From Nitrospina sp. (GTDB taxonomy: Bacteria; Nitrospinota; Nitrospinia; Nitrospinales; VA-1): a stretch of 64,000 nucleotides of DNA. The stretch covers positions 1-64,000 of the forward strand of contig JABHBK010000053.1 in the NCBI GenBank assembly GCA_018673915.1, written 5' to 3'. Below, piece after piece: positions 1 to 9,501 of this stretch (positions are counted from its first letter, which is position 1; the number at the start of each line of letters is the position of its first letter). Position numbers and translations under genes: made by a program. The notes below the pieces were generated by a model. It saw only the letters and a list, made by a program, of their open reading frames with translations. It did no database searches and was not told the DNA's origin.

Positions 1-141
1 ACCTTGTTCTTTAATCCGGCTGGCTTGATAGCCTGAACCCGCACCAATTTCCAGGATTCTGCCTCCGGGAGGAAATAAATGCCAGACGAGTTGGAGCTCG
101 AAACCTCGAATTAAGTTCATCTGCTCTTTAACGGTATCCAT
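1..141 (-). CDS. SAM-dependent methyltransferase, first 47 residues (cut by window edge)
   Basis: Only the first 47 codons are inside the window; the gene runs off the left edge. After a short N-terminal helix the protein shows motif I of class I SAM methyltransferases, ILEIGAGSGYQA at residues 29-40, the glycine-rich loop that binds the methyl donor. The ATG at 141 is the first possible start after an in-frame TAA a few codons upstream. The acceptor substrate cannot be told from this fragment. The gene is divergent from the UPF0182 gene, and the 243 bases between them hold no other gene I can support. Confidence 0.7.
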   Translation of the reverse strand, partial: MDTVKEQMNLIRGFELQLVWHLFPPGGRILEIGAGSGYQASRIKEQG

Positions 142-384
142 GGATCTTGTTCTTTTTCCTTAGTGCATTTTATTAAAGAAGACCAATATACTTGAATTCA
201 AATAGTAAGTACAACTCTGGCTATTGTTGGAGAGGGTAGCTATGATAGCACCATGGTATTTCACATTAACCCTGAAATAATCTTGGCTTAAAAACACCCG
301 ATGGGCTATTCTTTAAAAAACAATCTTTAATAACCGTGGTGCTCGCTGGTTAAACTCACTGCGAAAGGGAAATAAGGTAAAACG

Positions 385-3159
385 ATGGAAACTTTGAAAA
401 AATGGTTGTTCATTTTAGCGGCTGTAGTTTTTGCCGGCTCGATATTTGCCGATAAAATCCTTTCTTTTTATATTGACTGGTTGTGGTTTGAAAGTCATGG
501 CATCACCTCGGTTTTATGGACGGTGTTGTTATCGCAATTGGGGTTTGGAATGCTGACGGGAACTTTGTTTTTCCTGCTGACCTATGGTTTCTTACATCAG
601 GTGCTCAAGAAAACCTCCCATTTGCCTATCCTCTTGTCAGATCAGGTTCGGAAAGAAGTACCGTTGCTTGATTTTATGGCCAGTAATTTAAAACTACTGA
701 TTCTGGTTGTTCCATTGGTTTTGGCCGTCATGACTGGGCTGGTGATGGCACAACAATGGGAAACTCTTCTACAATTTTTTAATGCTTCTCCTTATGGCCA
801 GGTTGATCCCATATTTGGTAAAGATATTTCTTTTTACTTTTTTACCCTGCCTCTTTGGATGCTGGTGAAGTCCTTGTTGTGGGAAACCATGATCGTGATT
901 TCCATCGGCGTGGGTTTGGTTTATTTTTTCAAACGATTTATTTATGTTGGCCCGACAGGTGTGGTGGTTCTTCCTGATGCACGGCGTACCCTTTCGGGGC
1001 TTGTAGGACTATTCTTCCTGCTTTTTGCAAGTGAGTTTTACCTGCAGCGATACGAGCTTTTGACAGAGGGAAATAGTTTAATAGCTGGGATCGGGTTCTC
1101 CGATGCCAATGGAAAAATTCCTATCCTTTATCTTTTGATCTTTACTTCCCTGGTTTCTGCCGCATTTTCATTCTTAGGCCTTATCCGGCCGGGTATGAAA
1201 AAAATAATGCTTTCAGGTGTGGGGTTGGCACTGGTTTTTTTTGTAGGCAACTTTTATCCAAAGTTATTACAAAAATTTGTGGTGGTGCCTAACGAACTGG
1301 TCAAGGAGACCCCCTTTATTGAACATACCATTGCTGGTGCATTAACCGCATATGGGCTAAGTAAAACCGAGACGCATGAGCTATCCGGGTCAGCATCCCT
1401 GACGGCTGATAGTATTCGACGTAACGCGACCACCATTAAAAATATCCGGCTCTGGGATCAGGAGCCGCTTCTCGATACTCTGGGTCAGATTCAGGAAATC
1501 AGAACCTATTACCAGTTTCACTCCGTAGACAACGATCGATACAAAATTAACGGAGAGTACCGTCAGACATTGTTATCTCCGAGAGAACTACTGTCTTCAA
1601 ACTTGCCCAACCGCACATGGATTAATGAACATTTGACTTTTACGCATGGCTACGGTGTTTCGTTGAGCCCTGTAAATCAGGTTACTCCTGAAGGGCTCCC
1701 CGTGTTGTTCATTAAAGATATTCCTCCTCAATCAAATATGGATCTGGTGGTAACACGTCCCGAAATTTATTTTGGAGAGTTGGCCAATGATCACGTTTTT
1801 GTGAACACTGGAACCAAGGAGTTTGATTACCCTCAAGGGGAAAAAAATGTATACAAGAACTATGAAGGCAAAGGTGGTTTTGAAGTCGGGTCTTTTTTCC
1901 GGAAACTAGTTTTGGCGGCCCGGTTCAAAGCTCTCAAAATTGTTTTTTCTCAGGACATTAATAGTGATAGCCGTGTTTTGCTATACCGTAATATCACCGA
2001 CCGGGTACAGAAAGTCGCCCCGTTCCTCCGTCTGGACAATGATCCCTATCTGGTGATTTCAGAGGGACGTCTAATTTGGCTTTATGATGCTTATACAGTG
2101 AGTGATAATTTTCCTTATTCCCCGAAAATTCCTCGGTTCGGAAATTACGTGCGTAACTCCGTCAAAATTTCTATTGATGCCTATGATGGTTCGATGAATT
2201 TTTATATTGCTGATCAGGCTGACCCGGTCATCCAGACTTACCGGAATATTTTTCCGGACCTGTTTCAAGACCTGAGCCAGATGCCGGAAGATTTGCGAAG
2301 CCATATTCGTTACCCTACGGACCTGTTTAAGATTCAGACATTTATTTATGCCACCTACCACATGAAACGCCCGCAGATTTTCTATAACAAAGAGGACCAA
2401 TGGGAAATACCGGAAATTGATGGACAAATTATGCAGCCTTATTACACCATCATGAAATTGCCTGAAGAGGATCATGAAGAATACATTCTCATGCTTCCCT
2501 ACACCCCCAGAGGAAAGAGCAATCTTTCAGCCTGGATGGTGGCGCGAAGTGACGGCGAACAATATGGCAAGCTGGATGTGTATACATTTCCTAAGCAGAA
2601 GTTGGTGTTTGGGCCCAGTCAGATGGTGGCCCGGATCAATCAGGAAGCTGAAATCTCTAGACAGATTTCGTTGTGGGATCAGCGGGGATCGAGTGTTATT
2701 CAGGGAACCCTTCTTGTCATACCCATTGAAGAGTCTTTGGTTTATGTGCGACCTTTATATTTGAAAGCGGATGCCGGTAAGATTCCAGAACTCAAGCGCG
2801 TTATCGTTGGTTATGAAGACAGCATCGCTATGGAGAAAACTCTGGATGAAGCGCTGGAGAAAATTTTTACCGGGTTTTCCCGTGAATCCGAGCTACCCCT
2901 TGCTCAAATAGGGACTGGAACCCAAACCCAGTCGCCTGCCTCACCCGTATCTGCAAGTAATCAGAAGCTTCTTTTAAGTAAGACCGATTACGACAAGATT
3001 CGTCATACTTACCGCCAGGTTTTGGAGTCGCAGGATAAGCTGGACCAGTCGCTGGCACAGTACCGAAAAGGACTCAATGAGTTGGGGGAAATATTAGAAG
3101 GCGCTGAAGTGTCACCGCAGGTCGAGCCTCTTAGTGCCCCGGGGCATGAGAAAAGGTGA
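385..3159 (+). CDS. UPF0182 family large integral membrane protein
   Basis: A 924-residue protein of the UPF0182 family, of usual family length. The first ~300 residues carry about seven hydrophobic segments, the first at residues 7-30. The long remainder is hydrophilic and probably extracytoplasmic, with family-typical text such as YYQFHSVDNDRY and the run around TRPEIYFGE. The tail after about residue 850 is a low-complexity linker followed by a short coiled coil. The last residues (SAPGHEKR) are encoded by a dispersed repeat at 3131-3180 and may be a recent 3' extension. The start ATG is preceded by a purine-rich AAATAAGG stretch. The gene stands alone and converges on purF. The biochemical function of the family is not known to me. 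Confidence 0.85.
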   Translation: METLKKWLFILAAVVFAGSIFADKILSFYIDWLWFESHGITSVLWTVLLSQLGFGMLTGTLFFLLTYGFLHQVLKKTSHLPILLSDQVRKEVPLLDFMASNLKLLILVVPLVLAVMTGLVMAQQWETLLQFFNASPYGQVDPIFGKDISFYFFTLPLWMLVKSLLWETMIVISIGVGLVYFFKRFIYVGPTGVVVLPDARRTLSGLVGLFFLLFASEFYLQRYELLTEGNSLIAGIGFSDANGKIPILYLLIFTSLVSAAFSFLGLIRPGMKKIMLSGVGLALVFFVGNFYPKLLQKFVVVPNELVKETPFIEHTIAGALTAYGLSKTETHELSGSASLTADSIRRNATTIKNIRLWDQEPLLDTLGQIQEIRTYYQFHSVDNDRYKINGEYRQTLLSPRELLSSNLPNRTWINEHLTFTHGYGVSLSPVNQVTPEGLPVLFIKDIPPQSNMDLVVTRPEIYFGELANDHVFVNTGTKEFDYPQGEKNVYKNYEGKGGFEVGSFFRKLVLAARFKALKIVFSQDINSDSRVLLYRNITDRVQKVAPFLRLDNDPYLVISEGRLIWLYDAYTVSDNFPYSPKIPRFGNYVRNSVKISIDAYDGSMNFYIADQADPVIQTYRNIFPDLFQDLSQMPEDLRSHIRYPTDLFKIQTFIYATYHMKRPQIFYNKEDQWEIPEIDGQIMQPYYTIMKLPEEDHEEYILMLPYTPRGKSNLSAWMVARSDGEQYGKLDVYTFPKQKLVFGPSQMVARINQEAEISRQISLWDQRGSSVIQGTLLVIPIEESLVYVRPLYLKADAGKIPELKRVIVGYEDSIAMEKTLDEALEKIFTGFSRESELPLAQIGTGTQTQSPASPVSASNQKLLLSKTDYDKIRHTYRQVLESQDKLDQSLAQYRKGLNELGEILEGAEVSPQVEPLSAPGHEKR

Positions 3160-3180
3160 GGAGATTCAACGCAGCGGAGG
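3131..3180 (+). repeat. Dispersed hairpin/GGGGCATGA repeat, copy A
   Basis: A CCCC/GGGG hairpin preceded by TTAGTG, then GGGGCATGAGAAAAGGTGAG and a tail ending CGCAGCGGAGG. It matches copy B (49562-49615, minus strand) almost throughout, including the CGCAGNGGAGG tail, and is a looser match to copies C (14428-14470) and D (24950-24991). It spans the last codons and stop of the UPF0182 gene and reaches into the short gap before purF. Its inner CGGAG-GTT-CTCCG at the right edge forms a second small hairpin. Confidence 0.6.
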
Positions 3181-3198
3181 TTCTCCGTCCTGCCAGAC

Positions 3199-4614
3199 TT
3201 ACTTAAAATTATCGTCAGTGAATAAGCCCAGCTGATTGGTGTCTAGTTTTTTATCGATGATCGGGACAGGATAATTGCCATCGAAACAGGCGGAACAGAA
3301 TTTTTTCTCTCCGTTTTCCAAAACGGTCATCATTTTTTCAAGGCTGAGGTAGGCCAGGGAATCTGCCGCCAAATACTTGCACGTTTCTTCAAGGTTGAGT
3401 TTGTGGGCGATCAATTCTTCTTTGTTCGGTGTATCGATGCCGTAAAAACAGGAGTGCAAAATAGGTGGGGCTGAAATGCGAAGATGAACCTCCTTGGCTC
3501 CTGCATCCCGAAGCATTTTTACAATTTTGCGGCTGGTGGTTCCTCGAACGATGGAGTCGTCAATGATAGCAATGCGTTTACCACTGATAATTGATTTTAC
3601 TGCGTTCAATTTTAATTTTACCCCGAAATGCCGGATCTGCGATTGCGGTTCGATGAAAGTTCTTCCGACATAATGATTGCGGATGAGACCCATTTCAAAG
3701 GGGATGCCCATTTCCTCAGAGAAACCCATTGCCGAAACAACCCCTGAATCGGGCACGGGAACTATGAGGTCGACGTCGGCAGGACTTTCCTGCGCCATGG
3801 CTTTACCCATTTCTTTGCGTGCTGTGTACACATGCTCCCCAAACATATAGCTGTCTGGACGCGCAAAATAAATATGTTCAAACACACAGTGTTTGCTTTC
3901 AGTTTTCTTGAAAGGGAAGAAAGATTGAATTCCATCGCTGTTTACAAGAATCAACTCTCCTGGTTCGACCTCTCGAATGAACTCTGCTTCGATAAGATCC
4001 ATGACACAGGTTTCTGAGGCAACGATGTAGGCACCATCGAGCTTTCCCAGACATAGCGGACGAAATCCGTGCGGATCGCGTGCGGCCAGTAATTCGGTTT
4101 CAGTCATCAGGACCAATGAATAGGCACCGCTGACTTGCCTCAAGGCTTCGGCAGCCCGGTCCACGAATGATTCGGCTTTTGACTGGGCCATTAAATGCAC
4201 GATAACTTCGCTATCGTTGGTGGACTGGAATATGGCTCCTTTAGTGCCCAATTCTTTTCGGATTGTCTGGGCGTTTACGAGGTTGCCATTATGAGCCAAG
4301 GCTAATGACCCCGCTGAATAGTTGATCATGCAAGGTTGGGCATTGACCAGCTCGCTTTTTCCTGCAGTGGAATAACGGTTATGACCGATGGCCAAAGGAC
4401 CCGGTAGTTTAAGAATCCTGGCGGGATCAAAGATGTCCGCGACAAGCCCCATACCCAGTTCAAGGTGCATTTTGGAATGAGTGCTGGCAACTATGCCTGC
4501 ACTTTCCTGCCCTCGGTGCTGCAATGCGTAGAGTCCTAGATAAACCAGATTGGCGGCCTCAGGATGACCGTAAACCCCTACGACTCCGCATTCTTCATGT
4601 AACTTGTCCAGCAT
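3199..4614 (-). CDS. purF: Amidophosphoribosyltransferase PurF
   Basis: Catalyses the first committed step of purine synthesis: PRPP plus glutamine to phosphoribosylamine. At 471 residues it is full length. Cys9 in the N-terminal ECGVVG is the nucleophile of the Ntn glutaminase domain, exposed after removal of a short propeptide, as in the Bacillus-type enzyme. The PRPP loop [14 protein letters not shown] lies near residue 355. Cysteines near 242, 386, 441 and 444 match the 4Fe-4S ligands of the Bacillus subtilis enzyme, so this is the iron-sulfur form. It is the last gene of purS-purQ-purL-purF and overlaps purL by 20 bases, which implies translational coupling. Confidence 0.97.
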   Translation of the reverse strand: MLDKLHEECGVVGVYGHPEAANLVYLGLYALQHRGQESAGIVASTHSKMHLELGMGLVADIFDPARILKLPGPLAIGHNRYSTAGKSELVNAQPCMINYSAGSLALAHNGNLVNAQTIRKELGTKGAIFQSTNDSEVIVHLMAQSKAESFVDRAAEALRQVSGAYSLVLMTETELLAARDPHGFRPLCLGKLDGAYIVASETCVMDLIEAEFIREVEPGELILVNSDGIQSFFPFKKTESKHCVFEHIYFARPDSYMFGEHVYTARKEMGKAMAQESPADVDLIVPVPDSGVVSAMGFSEEMGIPFEMGLIRNHYVGRTFIEPQSQIRHFGVKLKLNAVKSIISGKRIAIIDDSIVRGTTSRKIVKMLRDAGAKEVHLRISAPPILHSCFYGIDTPNKEELIAHKLNLEETCKYLAADSLAYLSLEKMMTVLENGEKKFCSACFDGNYPVPIIDKKLDTNQLGLFTDDNFK

Positions 4615-6895
4615 AGTTCCCCAAAGAAGTTTTCCAGAGTTCTTTTAAAATATTAATTTCTTGTTTAACAATTTCTTTTCCATTGACGTTTATCGTGTAA
4701 TGAGTCCCGCCTACTTTTCCAATCAGGGAGAAGTCGACTGGAAACGCCATAGCCAAATCTTCTATTTCATTGATCCGTTCTTCGGGAAAAGAAACAACTA
4801 TCCTGGACTGGGTTTCCCCGAACAACAGTGTGTCATTTCTCAGTGTGGATTCCAGTGTGAGCGTGGCTCCGAAAGTCTCTCCTCCGTATGAAAAACAAGA
4901 TTCTGCCGCGGCGATTGCCAGCCCACCTTCTGAGCAATCATGCGCTGAAGAAATGAGGCCCTTTTGGATCAGTTCCCGGCAAAAGTCCTGAACCTGTTTT
5001 TCGTGTTTTCGATCCAGAACGGGAGTCTTCCCCTCACTGCGATCAAACATGACTTTCAGGTATTCGGTTCCTCCCAGCTCCTCCATGGTAAAACCGATGA
5101 GAGCGATTTGATCCCCGGATTTTTTAAACCCCTGGGTCATGATCTTTTTATGATCCTCGATCAAGCCCACAACCGCAACAGTCGGAGTCGGATAAATCGC
5201 ATCCCTTTTTGTCTCATTATAGAGGCTGACGTTACCACTGACCACCGGAATATCAAAAAACCTGCAAGCATCACCCATACCCTCTACTGCCTGTTGGAAT
5301 TGCCACATGATTTCGGGTTTTTCGGGGTTGCCAAAATTCAAACAATTTGTCAGCCCTATCGGCTGTGCACCGGAGCACACTACATTCCGACAGGCTTCGG
5401 CAACAGCGATGGCGGCTCCTTCATAAGGATCAAGGTAACAATAGCGGCTGTTGCAGTCGACAGACATAGCTATCGCTTTCTGCGTACCTTTTATGCGTAT
5501 GACAGCAGCATCCGATCCGGGCATTACCAGCGTATTCAGGCGCACCATGTGGTCGTATTGTTCGAAGACCCATTCCTTACTGGCAATATTTGGGCAGGCC
5601 AGAAGTTTTTTCAAAGCAGTGTTCCCCTCTGAGATATCGGGAAGTTCGGTCAGGTTCACATGCTCAACTTTATCGAGATATTTTGGGCGTCTTGATTCCC
5701 GTTTCAAGTCCAAGGCACCATCCACAACGGGAAAGACGGGAAGGTTTACCACCTCTTTACCTTCAAATTGAATACGTACGCAGGGTTCCTCGATCACTTC
5801 GCCGATGATTGCTGCGTCCAGTCCCCATTTGCCGAGTACCGCAAGGGCCTCACTTTCATGACCCGGTTCGATCACGAATAGCATGCGTTCCTGAGATTCT
5901 GACAGTAGGATCTCGTAAGGGATCATGCCTTCCTCTCTCAGAGGGACTTTTGATAAATCCATAAATACCCCGGTTTCTGCCCGGTGTGCCATTTCAAAGG
6001 AAGATGAAGTGAGTCCAGCGGCTCCCATATCCTGTACACCCACTACCCAGTCAAACTTAAACAGCTCCAGACAGGCTTCAATCAATAGTTTTTCTGTAAA
6101 AGGGTCGCCTACCTGTACGGTGGGTCGCTTGTCTTCCGTGGTTTCATCAAACTCGGAAGAAGCCAGTAGGCTGGCACCATGAATCCCATCGCGTCCGGTT
6201 TTGGAGCCAACATAGAGAATTTGGTTACCCACTCCCCCTGCACCAGCGAGAAAGATTCGATCTGAATTAACCAGACCCAGGCAGAATGCGTTGACCAGAA
6301 TATTGCCGTTATAACAGGCATCAAAATAGATTTCACCGCCTACGGTGGGAACGCCGGTACAGTTTCCATAACTGGAGATACCATCGACAACACCATTGAG
6401 CAGGAATCTTGTGCGAGGTTCGGACAATTCGCCAAAGCGTAATGAATTCATCAAGGCAATGGGTCTTGCGCCCATTGTGAAAATATCCCTCATAATACCG
6501 CCCACGCCGGTGGCCGCGCCCTGATGGGGTTCGATAAATGAAGGATGGTTGTGGCTTTCGATTTTAAATGCGACAGCCTGGCCATCGCCAATATCTATGA
6601 CCCCGGCGTTTTCCCCTGGACCTTGCAGGACTCTTGGGCCTTCAACGGGTAATTTCCTTAAATAAGGCCGGGAGCTTTTATAACTGCAATGTTCACTCCA
6701 CATGACAGAAAAAATGCCTAACTCAGTCAGGTTCGGGGTGCGTTCAATCAGGTCAAGGATGCGTCGAAATTCTTCCACGGTCAAACCGTGCTCCTTAACG
6801 ATTTGAGGAGTGATCTCGGGGCCGGGTCGATTTTTTTTGGTTTTATCCACAGTGTCAGGAATTTGAAATAAGAGATTGAAAAATGATTTGGCCAT
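4595..6895 (-). CDS. purL: Phosphoribosylformylglycinamidine synthase subunit PurL
   Basis: The ATP-dependent synthetase subunit that turns FGAR into FGAM using ammonia from PurQ, with PurS as partner. At 766 residues it is the small PurL form, which needs separate purQ and purS, and both are encoded just upstream. Motifs seen: [11 protein letters not shown] near residue 65, the catalytic ESHNHPS near 113, [12 protein letters not shown], and the second-half [20 protein letters not shown]. The start is inside purQ, a 41-base overlap. A later in-frame start would shorten the overlap, but the N-terminal residues are plausible and no better start is obvious. Confidence 0.97.
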   Translation of the reverse strand: MAKSFFNLLFQIPDTVDKTKKNRPGPEITPQIVKEHGLTVEEFRRILDLIERTPNLTELGIFSVMWSEHCSYKSSRPYLRKLPVEGPRVLQGPGENAGVIDIGDGQAVAFKIESHNHPSFIEPHQGAATGVGGIMRDIFTMGARPIALMNSLRFGELSEPRTRFLLNGVVDGISSYGNCTGVPTVGGEIYFDACYNGNILVNAFCLGLVNSDRIFLAGAGGVGNQILYVGSKTGRDGIHGASLLASSEFDETTEDKRPTVQVGDPFTEKLLIEACLELFKFDWVVGVQDMGAAGLTSSSFEMAHRAETGVFMDLSKVPLREEGMIPYEILLSESQERMLFVIEPGHESEALAVLGKWGLDAAIIGEVIEEPCVRIQFEGKEVVNLPVFPVVDGALDLKRESRRPKYLDKVEHVNLTELPDISEGNTALKKLLACPNIASKEWVFEQYDHMVRLNTLVMPGSDAAVIRIKGTQKAIAMSVDCNSRYCYLDPYEGAAIAVAEACRNVVCSGAQPIGLTNCLNFGNPEKPEIMWQFQQAVEGMGDACRFFDIPVVSGNVSLYNETKRDAIYPTPTVAVVGLIEDHKKIMTQGFKKSGDQIALIGFTMEELGGTEYLKVMFDRSEGKTPVLDRKHEKQVQDFCRELIQKGLISSAHDCSEGGLAIAAAESCFSYGGETFGATLTLESTLRNDTLLFGETQSRIVVSFPEERINEIEDLAMAFPVDFSLIGKVGGTHYTINVNGKEIVKQEINILKELWKTSLGNYAGQVT

Positions 6896-7544
6896 CTGTA
6901 TTCGACAGCAAAGGGTCAGCGCAACGTTCCGGGTGTGGCATCATTCCCATTACATTTTTTTGTTTATTAGCCACCCCTGCCACGGAGCCTACAGAGCCGT
7001 TGGGGTTGGACTCTGCAGAGACATTTCCGCTGGTATCGCAATACCGGAAGATAACCTGCCCATTTTCCTCAAGCTCGCTCAAAGATAAGGGGTCGATGTA
7101 ATAGCTCCCTTGATGGTGAGCAATAGGTATTTCCAGAACACGGTTTTCTCCACAATCCTGTGTGAAGGAAGTATCGGGATTATCAATACAGACGAAAACA
7201 TTTTTACAGATAAATTTTCGTGACTGATTCTGGATCAATGCCCCAGGTAGCAACCCGCATTCCAGGAGCACTTGAAATCCGTTGCAGATACCCAGCACTT
7301 TGCCTCCCTCTTCGGCAAAGCGTGTGATGGAATTTATGATTGGTGAAAATCGGGCGATGGCCCCGGCCCGAAGATAGTCTCCATAGGAGAATCCACCAGG
7401 CAGAACCACGAGATCAAAGGATTCAAGATTCACTTCATCTTTATGCCAAAGCCAGTGAGTTTCCTGGTCCATTACATGCTTTAAGATATGATAACAATCG
7501 TGGTCACAATTGGACCCGGGAAATACAACAATGCCGCACTTCAT
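6855..7544 (-). CDS. purQ: Phosphoribosylformylglycinamidine synthase glutaminase subunit PurQ
   Basis: The class I glutamine amidotransferase subunit that feeds ammonia to PurL. At 229 residues it is of normal length. GICNGFQ carries the nucleophilic cysteine near residue 87, and MMPHPER near residue 206 supplies the catalytic His and Glu. The N-terminal [11 protein letters not shown] is typical of PurQ. The gene follows purS after 29 bases and overlaps purL by 41 bases, so the order purS-purQ-purL-purF is that of the three-subunit enzyme operon. Confidence 0.97.
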   Translation of the reverse strand: MKCGIVVFPGSNCDHDCYHILKHVMDQETHWLWHKDEVNLESFDLVVLPGGFSYGDYLRAGAIARFSPIINSITRFAEEGGKVLGICNGFQVLLECGLLPGALIQNQSRKFICKNVFVCIDNPDTSFTQDCGENRVLEIPIAHHQGSYYIDPLSLSELEENGQVIFRYCDTSGNVSAESNPNGSVGSVAGVANKQKNVMGMMPHPERCADPLLSNTDGQIIFQSLISNS

Positions 7545-7573
7545 TTTATTCTAGTTCGATTCGTTTTGGAGTG

Positions 7574-7822
7574 TTAATCAGTAGGAACAAGTGTGAAACG
7601 GAAGGATTCAATTACCGTATTTGCCAGGAGCTGTTCACACATTTCCCGGACCCGTATTTCGGCTTCCTCCTCCGATGCAGAATCAAGTTTGATTTCCAGA
7701 TATTTACCAATATTTACATCCAGTACTTCCTCATATCCCAAATCATTCAAAGCATGGTGGACGGTTTTCCCCTGAGGATCAAGAACACCCTCCTTAAATG
7801 TCACATGTATTTGGGCAAGCAT
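7574..7822 (-). CDS. purS: Phosphoribosylformylglycinamidine synthase subunit PurS
   Basis: An 82-residue small subunit that bridges PurQ and PurL in the FGAM synthase complex. Recognisable features are the opening AQIHVTFKEGVLDPQGKTV and the VNIGKYLEI segment. It is the first gene of the purine operon; the start is preceded by AAGG at a workable distance. The 150-base gap to the divergent gene at 7973 must contain the operon promoter, but I see no clear PurR-like palindrome or riboswitch there. Confidence 0.95.
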   Translation of the reverse strand: MLAQIHVTFKEGVLDPQGKTVHHALNDLGYEEVLDVNIGKYLEIKLDSASEEEAEIRVREMCEQLLANTVIESFRFTLVPTD

Positions 7823-7972
7823 TTTATTACCTTAAAATTTATTTAATAGGCTTTGTAACAGGAAAAAGCCAAAATCAAAAGACCAATTTTTGACCGGCCC
7901 GAATAATTATGTTAAACAAGGAGTTAGGGTGTCTCATTCCAAGCACTTTCTTGCCAGAATTTCTGTCCCGCA

Positions 7973-9475
7973 ATGACTAAGTCTAAAATCCATTTGACGC
8001 TTTTCCTTTTTTTCTTTTCTGTCTATGCCCTGACGGGGCAAGGATCTATCCAGTCGGCAGATGGAAAAATTATGTTCCTCCTGACCGAGGCCATGGTCGA
8101 AAACCATAGCGTGAGCTTTTCCGAAATGGTTACCTTAAATGATATCCCTGGTCCACAGTACTCGAAATATGGATTGGGCATGAGCGTTTTGGCGATTCCC
8201 TTTTATCTTTTAGGTAAAGTTTTATCATTCCTGTTAGGTATTGAGGCCTCCATGGCCACGCAATTTGCTGTTAGCATGATCAACACTATACTGACAGCTT
8301 TCTGTTGCCTGATGGTCTTTCGATTTGCCACAGACCGGCTAGATTGCAATCCAAGAATCAGTTTGATTTTAGCCTTGGGGTTTGGGCTATCCACCATTGC
8401 CTGGTATTACTCCGAAGATTTTATGAGCGAGCCGGCAATTACTTTGTTTCTGTTATTAGCCGTATACTGCGTGACCAGTAAAAACTCCCTGACGCGAAAG
8501 CGTGATCTGATCTGGGCGGGAATATTTCTGGCTCTAGCTGTTTTTTGCAAATTGGTTGTCCTAATTGCCATACCGGGTTTCATAATGTACCAATGGATGG
8601 TGTGGGCCGAATCGGATGAAAAAAATGTTAAAGAGTTGACCAGGGATCTGATCCGCCCGGCGATTCCTGTTATCACGGTTCTGATTCTCATCATGTTTTA
8701 TAATTATGTTCGGTTCGCAGACCCTTTAGAAACCGGGTATGAAAAGTTCAACGGAAAATTTGTGGTTGGTTTTTTTGGCCTTCTATTTTCTCCCGGAAAA
8801 TCCCTGTTCCTGTTCAATCCATTAACTCTGTTTGGGTGCCTGGGATTCATGCTGTTACTGCGTGAACAAAGGAAAATAGCTATTCTTTTTGGCTGGCTCA
8901 TTATATCGCACTTGCTATTATTTTCCTCCTGGTGGAGCTGGCAAGGGGGAATGAGTTGGGGGCCTCGGTTAATGCTGGTGGTCATCCCTTATTTGATTTT
9001 GCCTGCCGGCTTTCTTTTGCGCAAGCATATGCATGCTGTTAAAATTCCTATTTTGGTAGTTTTAGTGGCAGGAATTTTAATTCAGTTGCCATCCGTAACG
9101 GTCAATATTGCCCGCTACTATTATGAAATGAGTAAGGAATTTGGAAGTCACGGTCATAATCAGATTTTATTTTCACCAAAGTATTCTCAATTGATCGGCC
9201 AATTCAAACAGGTGGCGGTAGTTTTTGATAACCTGGGTGATGAAATTCAAATGGCGCAAATGGCTTCTATGGCAAAAAAGGGTGAACGGTTTCTGGGAGC
9301 CGATATCAGCGTGGTGCTGGATAATGGCCTTGCCGTCAATGCCCCTAATTTCTGGTGGTATTATATGCGTGTGTTCGGGTACCCTTTTTACTTCTGGTTG
9401 CTCCCTCCTGTTGCACTGGTTGGGGTCATAGTGCTAAGCGGTTACAAATTATATCGGGAAACCGGTGGTTCTTAA
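7973..9475 (+). CDS. Polytopic membrane protein, probable GT-C type glycosyltransferase
   Basis: A 500-residue protein with about ten to twelve hydrophobic segments spread over its length. The N-terminal layout resembles polyprenol-phosphate-dependent GT-C glycosyltransferases (PMT/GT39-like): a first membrane segment, a short loop with YSKYGLGMSVLAIPFYLLG near residues 62-80, then regularly spaced helices. SSWWSWQGGMSWGPRLML near residue 325 is typical of such proteins. No catalytic DD or DE pair can be assigned with confidence, so the transferase role is an inference. No clear Shine-Dalgarno sequence precedes the ATG, but an in-frame stop lies just upstream and excludes a longer protein. 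It is followed after 26 bases by the aldolase/dehydrogenase gene. Confidence 0.65.
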   Translation: MTKSKIHLTLFLFFFSVYALTGQGSIQSADGKIMFLLTEAMVENHSVSFSEMVTLNDIPGPQYSKYGLGMSVLAIPFYLLGKVLSFLLGIEASMATQFAVSMINTILTAFCCLMVFRFATDRLDCNPRISLILALGFGLSTIAWYYSEDFMSEPAITLFLLLAVYCVTSKNSLTRKRDLIWAGIFLALAVFCKLVVLIAIPGFIMYQWMVWAESDEKNVKELTRDLIRPAIPVITVLILIMFYNYVRFADPLETGYEKFNGKFVVGFFGLLFSPGKSLFLFNPLTLFGCLGFMLLLREQRKIAILFGWLIISHLLLFSSWWSWQGGMSWGPRLMLVVIPYLILPAGFLLRKHMHAVKIPILVVLVAGILIQLPSVTVNIARYYYEMSKEFGSHGHNQILFSPKYSQLIGQFKQVAVVFDNLGDEIQMAQMASMAKKGERFLGADISVVLDNGLAVNAPNFWWYYMRVFGYPFYFWLLPPVALVGVIVLSGYKLYRETGGS

Positions 9476-9501
9476 CTTGAAACAATTCTGATGGAAGAAT
9501 A

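Noticed and set aside
4964-5632. 222-codon open frame on the plus strand inside purL
   Set aside because: It is antisense to a well-conserved gene, has no recognisable domain and no ribosome site.
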